Origin: an uncultured SAR86 cluster bacterium
GTDB taxonomy: Bacteria; Pseudomonadota; Gammaproteobacteria; Magnimaribacterales; AG-339-G14
Length of the DNA stretch: 44,636 nucleotides
Reading direction: 5' to 3'
NCBI GenBank assembly: GCA_902589965.1
Contig: CACIUX010000011.1
Span: 1 to 44,636 of the forward strand
A program made the translations under genes and the position numbers. This document shows, piece by piece, positions 26,055 to 32,885 of this stretch. A model generated the notes under the pieces. The model ran no database searches. It saw only the letters and a program-made list of their open reading frames with translations, and was not told the origin of the DNA. How positions within the stretch are numbered: the stretch's first letter is position 1; each line of letters starts with the position of its first letter.

Positions 26055-26191
26055 CGCGTTCCTTCGGTAGATATTCGGTCTCGTTCCCAATTTCTTGGTA
26101 CTTGCTTACCTTTCTTTAAGATCAAAGAAAGAGGTTTTCCTATCTCCCTACTTCCGTTTAGTAAATTTGATGAAAAATACTAAATGAACGT
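26055..26191 (-). promoter_or_regulatory. Glutamine riboswitch-like aptamer (glnA RNA motif)
   Basis: Read on the minus strand, the leader begins with CGUUC (26190-26186), then a 7-bp hairpin UUUAGUA/UACUAAA (26184-26178 with 26163-26157), then the block AACGGAAGUAGG (26158-26147). A variable arm closed by AGAUA/UAUCU (26145-26141 with 26073-26069) follows, then the block CCGAAGGAACGCG (26067-26055). The GAACG of the last block pairs with the opening CGUUC to form P1. The order P1-P2-GGAAGUA-P3-GAAGGAACG and the sequences match what I remember of the glnA glutamine aptamer (Rfam glnA RNA), known mainly from cyanobacteria and marine metagenomes. The P3 arm carries a 67-nt insertion with an 8-bp hairpin (26131-26124/26117-26110). 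The aptamer starts exactly at the predicted transcript start and controls the 53-aa YRG gene. Confidence 0.82.
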
Positions 26192-26197
26192 GAATTT

Positions 26198-26206
26198 ATT
26201 ATACCA
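26198..26206 (-). promoter_or_regulatory. Extended -10 promoter of the riboswitch/YRG unit
   Basis: The minus strand reads TGGTATAAT, a perfect -10 hexamer with an upstream TGN extension. The -35 region lies in the T-rich tail of the amtB terminator and is weak. A start 6-8 nt downstream falls at about 26191, the first base of the aptamer. Confidence 0.75.
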
Positions 26207-26227
26207 TTTTTTAAAAAAAACAAATAA

Positions 26228-26256
26228 AAACAGGCGAGATAAAATCTCGCCTGTTT
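26228..26256 (-). terminator. Terminator of the glnK-amtB operon
   Basis: A 13-bp perfect stem (core CAGGCGAGAT with ATCTCGCCTG, loop AAA on the plus strand) sits 18 nt after the amtB stop and is followed on the minus strand by T-rich sequence. It separates amtB from the downstream riboswitch unit. Confidence 0.92.
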
Positions 26257-26273
26257 GCGGGAGGAAAATAAAC

Positions 26274-27509
26274 TTAGTCGAACTCTGGGTAAGCCTCTAC
26301 TCCAATTTCAGTAGAATCAAGACCTGCCATTTGTTCTTCATCAGTTGCTCTTATTGTTAAGAACATATTGATGACGTAGATAACTATTAAGCTAGCAACA
26401 TAAGTGAATCCTGCGATAGCAAGAACTCCGTAGAACTGCCATAGGAATGAAGCATCCGAAGTGAATGGAACAACCATTACTCCGTAAATACCTACTGTAC
26501 CGTGAGCAGAAATTGCACCAACTGGATCATCCATTTTTAAGGTTTTCTCAAAGAATAAAATTGAGAAGTAGACTAGAACACCACCGATAGCACCGATGAT
26601 GACTGCCTCACCACCTGTAGGTGCGCTTGGACCAGCAGTAATGGCTACCAAACCAGCAATGGCACCGTTGATGGCCATTGTGACATCCGATTTGCCAGTT
26701 AGAATAAGACTTGTAAGTAATGCGGCAACTACACCACCTGCTGCAGACATATTTGTATTCATGAATACTTGACTTACTGCGATTGCACTTGATTCATCAC
26801 TAATAATCAACTCAGATCCACCGTTAAATCCAAACCAACCCAACCAGAGTATCCATGCTCCTAATGCAGCAATCGGAATATTTGAGCCTGGCATCGCATT
26901 TACTGAGCCATCCATACCGTACTTACCTTTTCTAGGACCGAGAACTGTGACTAAAGCTAAAGCTGCAGCCGCTCCACATAGGTGAACTGTTCCTGAACCT
27001 GCGTAGTCTGAATAACCACCTGAACTCAAGAATCCACCACCCCAATTCCAGTAACCTTGAATGGGGTATATGAAACCAGTAAGGATAACAGCGAACAAGA
27101 AGAATGGTAAAAGTTTCATTCTCCCAGCTACGGCTCCTGAAACAATTGACATAGCTGTCGCAACAAAGACTACTTGGAAAAAGAAGTCAGCTTGTTGAGA
27201 ATAGTCCATACCATATTCCATTCCAATTTCTTCTATTGGAAGAGCTGTTGATAGACCCCATGAAGATCCAATACCAGGAATAACTCCATCGATTAGTGAG
27301 GATCCGGGATACATTAAAATAAATCCGCATGCTAGATACATGATGCAAGCAATTGAATATAAACCTAAATTTTTTGTTACGATTTCCGATACGTCTTTCT
27401 TTTGAACCAATCCAGCTTCCAACATTGTGAAACCGGCAGCCATAAACATAACTAAGGCACCAGCCATAATTGCGTAAAAGGTATCTACCGCAAATTTTAT
27501 TTCATCCAT
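26274..27509 (-). CDS. amtB: Ammonium transporter AmtB
   Basis: A 411-residue channel with 11 predicted membrane helices. The twin pore histidines are H176 (GTVHLCGA) and H336 (ISAHGTVGIYG), with the structural Asp168 just before the first (GYSDYAGS). It conducts ammonia/ammonium into the cell and is blocked by PII binding. It follows glnK by 15 nt with an AGGAG ribosome-binding site, the standard glnK-amtB arrangement. The C-terminal cytoplasmic tail (from about 385) is the PII-binding region in the family. It ends at a strong terminator. Confidence 0.96.
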   Translation of the reverse strand: MDEIKFAVDTFYAIMAGALVMFMAAGFTMLEAGLVQKKDVSEIVTKNLGLYSIACIMYLACGFILMYPGSSLIDGVIPGIGSSWGLSTALPIEEIGMEYGMDYSQQADFFFQVVFVATAMSIVSGAVAGRMKLLPFFLFAVILTGFIYPIQGYWNWGGGFLSSGGYSDYAGSGTVHLCGAAAALALVTVLGPRKGKYGMDGSVNAMPGSNIPIAALGAWILWLGWFGFNGGSELIISDESSAIAVSQVFMNTNMSAAGGVVAALLTSLILTGKSDVTMAINGAIAGLVAITAGPSAPTGGEAVIIGAIGGVLVYFSILFFEKTLKMDDPVGAISAHGTVGIYGVMVVPFTSDASFLWQFYGVLAIAGFTYVASLIVIYVINMFLTIRATDEEQMAGLDSTEIGVEAYPEFD

Positions 27510-27524
27510 TAAAATCTCCTAAAA

Positions 27525-27863
27525 TTAAATAGCTTTTGAGCCTGTCTCACCTGTTCTAATTCTTACAACATCAGTGAGTTCAGTTATAAAAATTTTCCCG
27601 TCGCCAATCTTTCCCGTGCCTGCAGCATTTCTTACAGCTTCAATGATTGATGAAGTATCTCCATCATCACAAGCTACTTGAAACATTACTTTAGGATTTG
27701 TATCTGCTCGATACTCAGTTCCACGGTAAGTTTCAGACTGACCTTTTTGTGACCCATAACCTGAAGCTTCTATTATTGTTGCACCACCTATACCTGAAGA
27801 ATGCAAAGCTTCCTTTACTAATTCAGTTTTTGATGGTTTTACAATCAAAGTAAGTAACTTCAT
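27525..27863 (-). CDS. glnK: PII nitrogen regulatory protein
   Basis: A 112-residue PII protein. The T-loop carries the uridylylation site Tyr51 in TYRGTEYR, and the body includes GYGSQKGQ (canonical GFGRQKGH) and the C-terminal nucleotide-binding block GKIGDGKIFITEL followed by VVRIRTGE. PII senses 2-oxoglutarate, ATP/ADP and, by uridylylation, glutamine, and controls AmtB. Position next to amtB makes the name glnK appropriate. It has a palindrome resembling an NtrC site in its upstream region. The residue stretch GATIIEASGYG differs from the usual TVTEVKGFG but keeps the fold spacing. Confidence 0.95.
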   Translation of the reverse strand: MKLLTLIVKPSKTELVKEALHSSGIGGATIIEASGYGSQKGQSETYRGTEYRADTNPKVMFQVACDDGDTSSIIEAVRNAAGTGKIGDGKIFITELTDVVRIRTGETGSKAI

Positions 27864-27915
27864 AAGAGCTCAACAACTAAGCTCTAATAATGTTAAGGAA
27901 ATAATATAAGTAGAT

Positions 27916-27932
27916 TGAACTAAATTAGTGCA
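27916..27932. promoter_or_regulatory. NtrC-like palindrome upstream of glnK-amtB
   Basis: A 17-bp near-palindrome TGAACTA-AAT-TAGTGCA differs in one base of one arm from a perfect TGCACTA inverted repeat. It has the same arm and spacing as the enterobacterial NtrC sites (TGCAC-N7-GTGCA type). A -24/-12 sigma-54 promoter (GG-N10-GC) is not evident between it and glnK, so a sigma-70 promoter or another regulator is possible. Confidence 0.45.
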
Positions 27933-27971
27933 TCAACATTTGTTGTAAAATGGGCGTTTTAGATGAAAATT

Positions 27972-27984
27972 AAGGCATTGCCTT
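27972..27984 (-). terminator. Possible weak terminator after tRNA-Glu
   Basis: A short AAGGC-AAT-GCCTT hairpin on the minus strand followed by AATTTT, 22 nt past the tRNA 3' end. Confidence 0.35.
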
Positions 27985-28005
27985 ATTATTGATCAATATT
28001 TTTAG

Positions 28006-28080
28006 TGGCGTCCCCTAGGGGATTCGAACCCCTGTTGCCGAGATGAAAACCCGGTGTCCTAACCACTAGACGAAGGGGAC
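28006..28080 (-). tRNA. tRNA-Glu(TTC)
   Basis: A 75-nt cloverleaf with encoded CCA. Acceptor GTCCCCT pairs with AGGGGAC, anticodon loop TTTTCAT gives TTC, and the T arm is CAGGGGTTCGAATCCCCT in context. Confidence 0.97.
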
Positions 28081-28094
28081 TTAACAGGTGAGCG

Positions 28095-28122
28095 ATTTTA
28101 ACACGCTTTAGTTATTTGTTAA
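28095..28122 (-). promoter_or_regulatory. Candidate tRNA-Glu promoter
   Basis: TTAACA (28122-28117) and TAAAAT (28100-28095) on the minus strand, 16 nt apart, lie partly inside the 3' end of trmJ and 14 nt before the tRNA. Confidence 0.4.
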
Positions 28123-28834
28123 GCCGATCTTCAAGCTTAGACAAAATTCCTCTAAGGATACCTATTTCAAGTTTGTCTAGTTGCATTCTCTTTATTAATC
28201 TAGTTAATCGAGCAGGGACTTGTTTTGGGTTTTGGTGATCATAAAAATCTATCAACTCCAGAATTAACTCAATATGTTCCATCAGCTTTTCCTTTTGCAT
28301 ACTTGTAGCTAATTCAACCTCTCTTGCTTGGATGGAAGGATCTGACAAAGATTCTTTGTGTATTTCATAAGCAACTATTTGAACTGCATGAGATAAATTT
28401 AAAGAGCTATCTTCCGTGGTAGGAATCTGAAGATGAAAATCACATTTTCCAAGATCTTTATTTTCTAAACCAATAGCTTCGTTGCCAAAAACTATCGATA
28501 CTTTTTCTTTTCTAGTCAAAGATTCATTAATGACTTTTCCTAAGTCATTAATCTCCATCATTGGCCATGGCATGGATCTAGATCGTGCACTTGTTCCAAT
28601 AACCAAGCTGGATGAATTTATTGCCTCATTTAAATTTTCATGAATCTTTGCTTTATCTAAAACTTTCTTCCCTGATTTTGCTCTTGCATCAGATTCTTTA
28701 CTTGGAAACTCCTCAGGATTTACTAACGACAAGTTAAGGATTCCCATCGAGTTCATTGCTCTAGCACACGCACCTATGTTCCCAGGATGAGAAGTATCTA
28801 CAAGAACAAAATTTAAATTTTGAAATATTTTCAT
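28112..28834 (-). CDS. trmJ: tRNA (cytidine/uridine-2'-O-) methyltransferase TrmJ
   Basis: A 240-residue SPOUT methyltransferase. The N-terminal NFVLVDTSHPGNIGACARAMNSMG-type block (shown here by its core HPGNIGACARAM), FGNEAIGLENKDL and the knot block SSLNLSHAVQI mark the TrmJ/TrmH family that methylates ribose 2'-OH at position 32 of tRNA using S-adenosylmethionine. Length matches TrmJ (E. coli 246). It is divergent from suhB, the arrangement seen in Pseudomonas and relatives. A tRNA-Glu gene lies immediately downstream on the same strand. Confidence 0.93.
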   Translation of the reverse strand: MKIFQNLNFVLVDTSHPGNIGACARAMNSMGILNLSLVNPEEFPSKESDARAKSGKKVLDKAKIHENLNEAINSSSLVIGTSARSRSMPWPMMEINDLGKVINESLTRKEKVSIVFGNEAIGLENKDLGKCDFHLQIPTTEDSSLNLSHAVQIVAYEIHKESLSDPSIQAREVELATSMQKEKLMEHIELILELIDFYDHQNPKQVPARLTRLIKRMQLDKLEIGILRGILSKLEDRLNK

Positions 28835-28890
28835 AATAAATTTAGCAATCTAATTATGATTCATCATCGTCTGTTACACTAGCACCCCTA

Positions 28891-29682
28891 ATGGAGCCAA
28901 AAGTAAACATCGCAATTAAAGCTGCTCGTCTTGCTGCTAAAGAAATACACTATTTTTATAAAAGAAGAGACAAGCTGACTATATCCGAGAAAGCTCCAGT
29001 TGATTTTGTAACTCAAGTCGATAAGAAAGTTGAAACAATAATTGTTGATACAATAAGAGAGTCATTTCCTAATCATGCTTTTCAAGGCGAGGAACTGGGG
29101 TTTGTTGGAAATCATAAGGCTGAGTGTAAATGGATAATTGATCCGCTTGATGGAACCACAAACTTCATTCATGGATTTCCATATTTTTCTATATCTATCG
29201 CTTGTTATATCAATGGAAAACCTGAACATGCAATTATCGTAGATGTTTCTAGAAATGATGAGTTCACTGCTAGTAAAGGCAAAGGAGCTTATCTCAATCA
29301 AACCAGAATAAGAGTAAGTAAAATTAAAAGCTTAAGAGGATCCCTTCTCTCTTCTTCGTCTCATTTAGATGAAGATAACGAACCTAAACTAGATCAATTA
29401 ATGGCAATGAGAAATTTATATTCAAACGGTTTAACTATCAGGAGAACTGGATCTACTGCGCTAGATCTTGCTTACGTGGCGGCTGGATATCTAGATGGTT
29501 TTTGGGGTTATGGTTTGAAGCAATGGGATGTTGCTGCTGGAATATTGCTAGTCAAAGAAGCGGGCGGTCTTGTCAGTGATCTTTTAGGAAACCCTGATCC
29601 TTATGACAGTCATCATTTAATTGCGTGCAGTCCTAAATGCATGCCTCAAATGATAAAGGCTTTCAGAGACGCAATCACTTAA
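28891..29682 (+). CDS. suhB: Inositol-1-monophosphatase family protein SuhB
   Basis: A 263-residue phosphatase with the magnesium-binding signature: E67 in QGEELG, D84 and D87 in WIIDPLDGTTNF, and a later Asp in QWDVAAGILLVKEAGG. Length and context (divergent from trmJ, convergent with secF) match gammaproteobacterial suhB. The protein hydrolyses inositol monophosphate; in E. coli it also joins the rRNA antitermination complex with Nus factors. The stop codon overlaps that of secF by 4 nt. Confidence 0.94.
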   Translation: MEPKVNIAIKAARLAAKEIHYFYKRRDKLTISEKAPVDFVTQVDKKVETIIVDTIRESFPNHAFQGEELGFVGNHKAECKWIIDPLDGTTNFIHGFPYFSISIACYINGKPEHAIIVDVSRNDEFTASKGKGAYLNQTRIRVSKIKSLRGSLLSSSSHLDEDNEPKLDQLMAMRNLYSNGLTIRRTGSTALDLAYVAAGYLDGFWGYGLKQWDVAAGILLVKEAGGLVSDLLGNPDPYDSHHLIACSPKCMPQMIKAFRDAIT

Positions 29683-30590
29683 GGCATTCCATCATCAAAA
29701 CTGTCTTTAGTTCTTTCTGCAAGATCTTCAGCGCTAATATTCATCGACATCAAAACATTTGTTAGGACATAGATAGATGAATAAGTTCCAACAACCACAC
29801 CAATCGATAAGGCAATTGCAAAATTTCTAATAATTTCCCCGCCTAAAAATAATAGTGAAAAAAGGACTAATAAAGTTGTCAGTGAGGTGATTAAAGTTCT
29901 ACCTAAAGTATTGTTGAGAGATCTGTTAATGACCTGTTCGCTATTTAGCTTTCTCTTAGCTCTAAAATTTTCTCTGATCCTGTCAGATACGACAATTGTA
30001 TCGTTTAAAGAATATCCAATGACCGCCATAAGTGCTGCTAAAACTGAAAGATCAAATTCCAATCTAATTATCGAGAATATACCCAAAACGATCAACACAT
30101 CATGAAAAAGGGCAACTACTGCTCCAATTGCAAATTTATATTGAAATCTAAACATGATGTATATCATCATTACTAAGAGAGCTGCTAAAAGACCCAAGCC
30201 TCCCTGATCTCTTAATTCGCCACCAACTTGGGGACCAACAAAGCCTGACCTTCTTAATTGAAATGAATATTGCTGCTGCAAAGAATCAATGACAATATTC
30301 GCATTTTCGATATTTTCTGAACTCGGAATTTTAATAAGTAAGTCTTTATCAGAGCCAAAAGCTTGAACTAGTGCATCTATTTGTTTCCCTTCAAGATAAG
30401 TTCTAATCTCCTCTGGATCAACAGTTTCAGTGAATCCTACTTCTACTAGCGTTCCTCCAGTGAAATCTAAACCTAGTTGCAGTTGTTGAATAGAAATCGT
30501 AGCAAGAGATACCAAAATAAAAGAGATCGACGCAATCAGTGCAATGAATCTGAATCTTAGAAAATCTAGATTAAAGTTCATTAGATCCAA
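29679..30590 (-). CDS. secF: Protein translocase subunit SecF
   Basis: A 303-residue inner-membrane RND-type protein with six helices, working with SecD to drive the late step of Sec-dependent export using proton motive force. The periplasmic-domain start LGLDFTGGTLVEVGF (about residue 34) and the membrane block MAVIGYSLNDTIVVSDRIREN, centred on GYSLNDTIVV, are diagnostic. It overlaps the end of secD by 10 nt, the usual coupling. Confidence 0.96.
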   Translation of the reverse strand: MDLMNFNLDFLRFRFIALIASISFILVSLATISIQQLQLGLDFTGGTLVEVGFTETVDPEEIRTYLEGKQIDALVQAFGSDKDLLIKIPSSENIENANIVIDSLQQQYSFQLRRSGFVGPQVGGELRDQGGLGLLAALLVMMIYIMFRFQYKFAIGAVVALFHDVLIVLGIFSIIRLEFDLSVLAALMAVIGYSLNDTIVVSDRIRENFRAKRKLNSEQVINRSLNNTLGRTLITSLTTLLVLFSLLFLGGEIIRNFAIALSIGVVVGTYSSIYVLTNVLMSMNISAEDLAERTKDSFDDGMP

Positions 30591-32410
30591 AGCCTCCTTA
30601 CGTTATTTTTTCGATATATCAATGAAACCATAGCTCTCGTTCCTAAAATTGATGTGAACATCGAGGTAACTATTCCAATACTTAAAGTGATAGCAAAGCC
30701 TTTTATAGGACCTGTGCCAATAGCATAGAGAATAACTGCAACTATTAAAGTAGTGATATTTGCATCAAGAATTGTAACGAAAGCTCTGTCGTAGCCAGCA
30801 ATAATTGCATCTGTAGCTCTTGAGTTATTTTTAAGCTCTTCTCGAATCCTTGAGAAAATTAAAACGTTCGCATCGACAGCCATACCAACGGTTAAAACAA
30901 TTCCTGCAATACCCGGCAAGGTCAGAGTGGCGGATAAAATTGACATGATTGCTGTAATGAGAATTAGGTTAAAAATTACTGCTATGTTGGCAAATAGGCC
31001 AAAGATTTTGTAATAAACGACCATGAATATCAGAACTAAAAAGAGCCCCAGTATTAAAGACTGAACTCCCAATCGAATATTTTCAGCTCCGAGACTTGGG
31101 CCTACTGTGCTTTCCTCAACAAACTCCATTGGAGCTGCTAAAGCACCTGCACGCAGCAATAATGCCAATTCGGATGCCTCATTAGGTGAATCAAGTCCAG
31201 TGATCCTGAATCTGTTAGGCAGTGCAGATTGAATTGTTGCCAGACTTATAACCCTCTTAGTGATTACTGGTTCAATGATCAAATCTAAAGTTCCGTCAGG
31301 CAGAACAACTTCTTTGGCTGCTGACTTTCTTTCTATGAAGAGAACAGCCATTTTTCTGCCGACATTATTTCTTGTCGACCTATGCATTTTGGCTCCGCCC
31401 TCTCCATCTAAAGTAATGTTAACTTGTGGAAATCCGCTTTCATCATATCCAACATTTGCATCAGCTACCTTGTCTCCAGAAATGATAATATTTTTCTCAA
31501 GATCAACGTTAACTCCCCTGAAATCAAAAGGTTCTTTTCTTGATCTCAGCGTTCGATTATTTGCTTCGAGTCTGAATTCTAAATTAGCAGTTTTACCAAT
31601 TATTTTTTTAGCCTCAGCAGTATCTTGTATTCCAGGTAACTGAACAGAAATTCTTTTGGCCCCTTCTCTTTGAACCACAGGTTCAGATACGCCTAACTCA
31701 TTAACTCTATTTCTGAGAGTAGTTAAATTTTGCTGAACTGCATAATCTTGTATTGATGTAATGCCTTCTCTTGAAAATTTTATTTTAAATGAATTAGATT
31801 CCTCGATGATTTCAAAGTCTGTTAAGAAGCCTCTGAGGAATGACAAAGAGTCTGATTTATCTTCATCAGTAGCAAAAAGAAATGTAACTGATTCTTTATC
31901 ACTTTCTATGGATCTAAACTTTAATGATTCCTCTCTGAGTCTTCTTTTAAAATCCTCTGCGTTAGCCTCAAGCCTTGTTTCGATAAGCGAGTCAGTATCT
32001 ACCTCTAATAAAAAATAGATTCCTCCTCTTAAATCTAAACCAAGTTTTAAAGGAGAAGCATTAAGATTTTGGAGCCAATCGGGTGTTGAGTAAGCTAAAT
32101 TCAAAGCAACAACATAATCTGGCCCTAATTCACGTCTTAATTCATCCTTTAATTTGATTTGTTCTTCGTATGAATCTGTTCTTATAAGTAATGATTTCTG
32201 ATTTACCTCGATATTTTCGTCTAAGATACCTTCATTTCTGGCTATATTTTTAACAGACTGAACTAGGCGACTATCAAAAGAATCGCCAGCACTTTGAAGG
32301 GAAACTTGAACAGCTGGATCTGGCGGGCTCAGATTTGGCAAAGCGTAAATAATTCCAAATAAGAACACACCCAAAACAAGGATGTATTTCCACAAAGAGA
32401 AATTATTCAA
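30581..32410 (-). CDS. secD: Protein translocase subunit SecD
   Basis: A 609-residue inner-membrane protein: one N-terminal helix (about 8-25), a large periplasmic P1 domain beginning LGLDLRGGIYFLLEVD (about 117) and five C-terminal helices with VGMAVDANVLIFSRIREEL-type signature (core GMAVDANVLIFSRI). Together with SecF and YajC it assists SecYEG export. It overlaps secF and follows yajC by 2 nt, so the three are one operon. Confidence 0.97.
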   Translation of the reverse strand: MNNFSLWKYILVLGVFLFGIIYALPNLSPPDPAVQVSLQSAGDSFDSRLVQSVKNIARNEGILDENIEVNQKSLLIRTDSYEEQIKLKDELRRELGPDYVVALNLAYSTPDWLQNLNASPLKLGLDLRGGIYFLLEVDTDSLIETRLEANAEDFKRRLREESLKFRSIESDKESVTFLFATDEDKSDSLSFLRGFLTDFEIIEESNSFKIKFSREGITSIQDYAVQQNLTTLRNRVNELGVSEPVVQREGAKRISVQLPGIQDTAEAKKIIGKTANLEFRLEANNRTLRSRKEPFDFRGVNVDLEKNIIISGDKVADANVGYDESGFPQVNITLDGEGGAKMHRSTRNNVGRKMAVLFIERKSAAKEVVLPDGTLDLIIEPVITKRVISLATIQSALPNRFRITGLDSPNEASELALLLRAGALAAPMEFVEESTVGPSLGAENIRLGVQSLILGLFLVLIFMVVYYKIFGLFANIAVIFNLILITAIMSILSATLTLPGIAGIVLTVGMAVDANVLIFSRIREELKNNSRATDAIIAGYDRAFVTILDANITTLIVAVILYAIGTGPIKGFAITLSIGIVTSMFTSILGTRAMVSLIYRKNNVRRLWI

Positions 32411-32412
32411 TT

Positions 32413-32733
32413 TTATTCAAATAAAGATTTTACAGTTCCTTTTGGAAGAACGCTGTTGATCTGCTGACGTTGTAAAACTATTTCTTGATTATTTCCAGTT
32501 CTGGCAGTCACATAAGCATCTGAAAGTTTAACTAGAGTGCATACTATGCCTCCGGAGGTGATGACTTCGTCTCCAATTTCTAAGTTATTTACTAACTCTT
32601 GATGAGCCTTGAGTCTTTTATTTTGTGGTCTGATGAGCAAAAAATAGAGCAACAATATAAACCCAAAAATCATTATGAGTTGCGTTCCAAAAAAACCTGA
32701 TGTTTGGGCAGTTAATATTTCTACTTCTTTCAT
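32413..32733 (-). CDS. yajC: Preprotein translocase accessory subunit YajC
   Basis: A 106-residue protein with a single N-terminal membrane helix (about residues 17-36) and the family motif LIRPQNKRLKAHQELV right after it, then GDEVITSGGIV. A good AGGAATT ribosome-binding region precedes the ATG. It lies just 13 nt downstream of the tRNA-Leu 3' end on the same strand. tgt and queA, which usually precede yajC in gammaproteobacteria, are absent here. Confidence 0.95.
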   Translation of the reverse strand: MKEVEILTAQTSGFFGTQLIMIFGFILLLYFLLIRPQNKRLKAHQELVNNLEIGDEVITSGGIVCTLVKLSDAYVTARTGNNQEIVLQRQQINSVLPKGTVKSLFE

Positions 32734-32746
32734 AATTCCTCACTTT

Positions 32747-32832
32747 TGGTGCCGGAGGAGAGACTCGAACTCTCACGCCTTGTGGGCACTCGATTTTGAA
32801 TCGAGCGCGTCTACCAATTCCGCCACTCCGGC
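32747..32832 (-). tRNA. tRNA-Leu(CAA)
   Basis: An 86-nt class II tRNA with encoded CCA. Acceptor GCCGGAG pairs with CTCCGGC, the anticodon stem-loop is CTCGATTCAAAATCGAG with CAA, a variable arm follows (TGCCCACAAGGCGTG), and the T arm has GTTCGAGTC. Confidence 0.97.
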
Positions 32833-32885
32833 AAATCATGTAAAATCCAGTCGAAATCTGAAATTTACTTAGCGGATTCTATCTA

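Noticed and set aside
27864-27915. Sigma-54 promoter for glnK
   Set aside because: No GG-N10-GC element is visible between the palindrome and the start codon.
32618-32839. Minus-strand ORF through tRNA-Leu and yajC
   Set aside because: It includes the whole tRNA sequence and reads yajC in the wrong frame.
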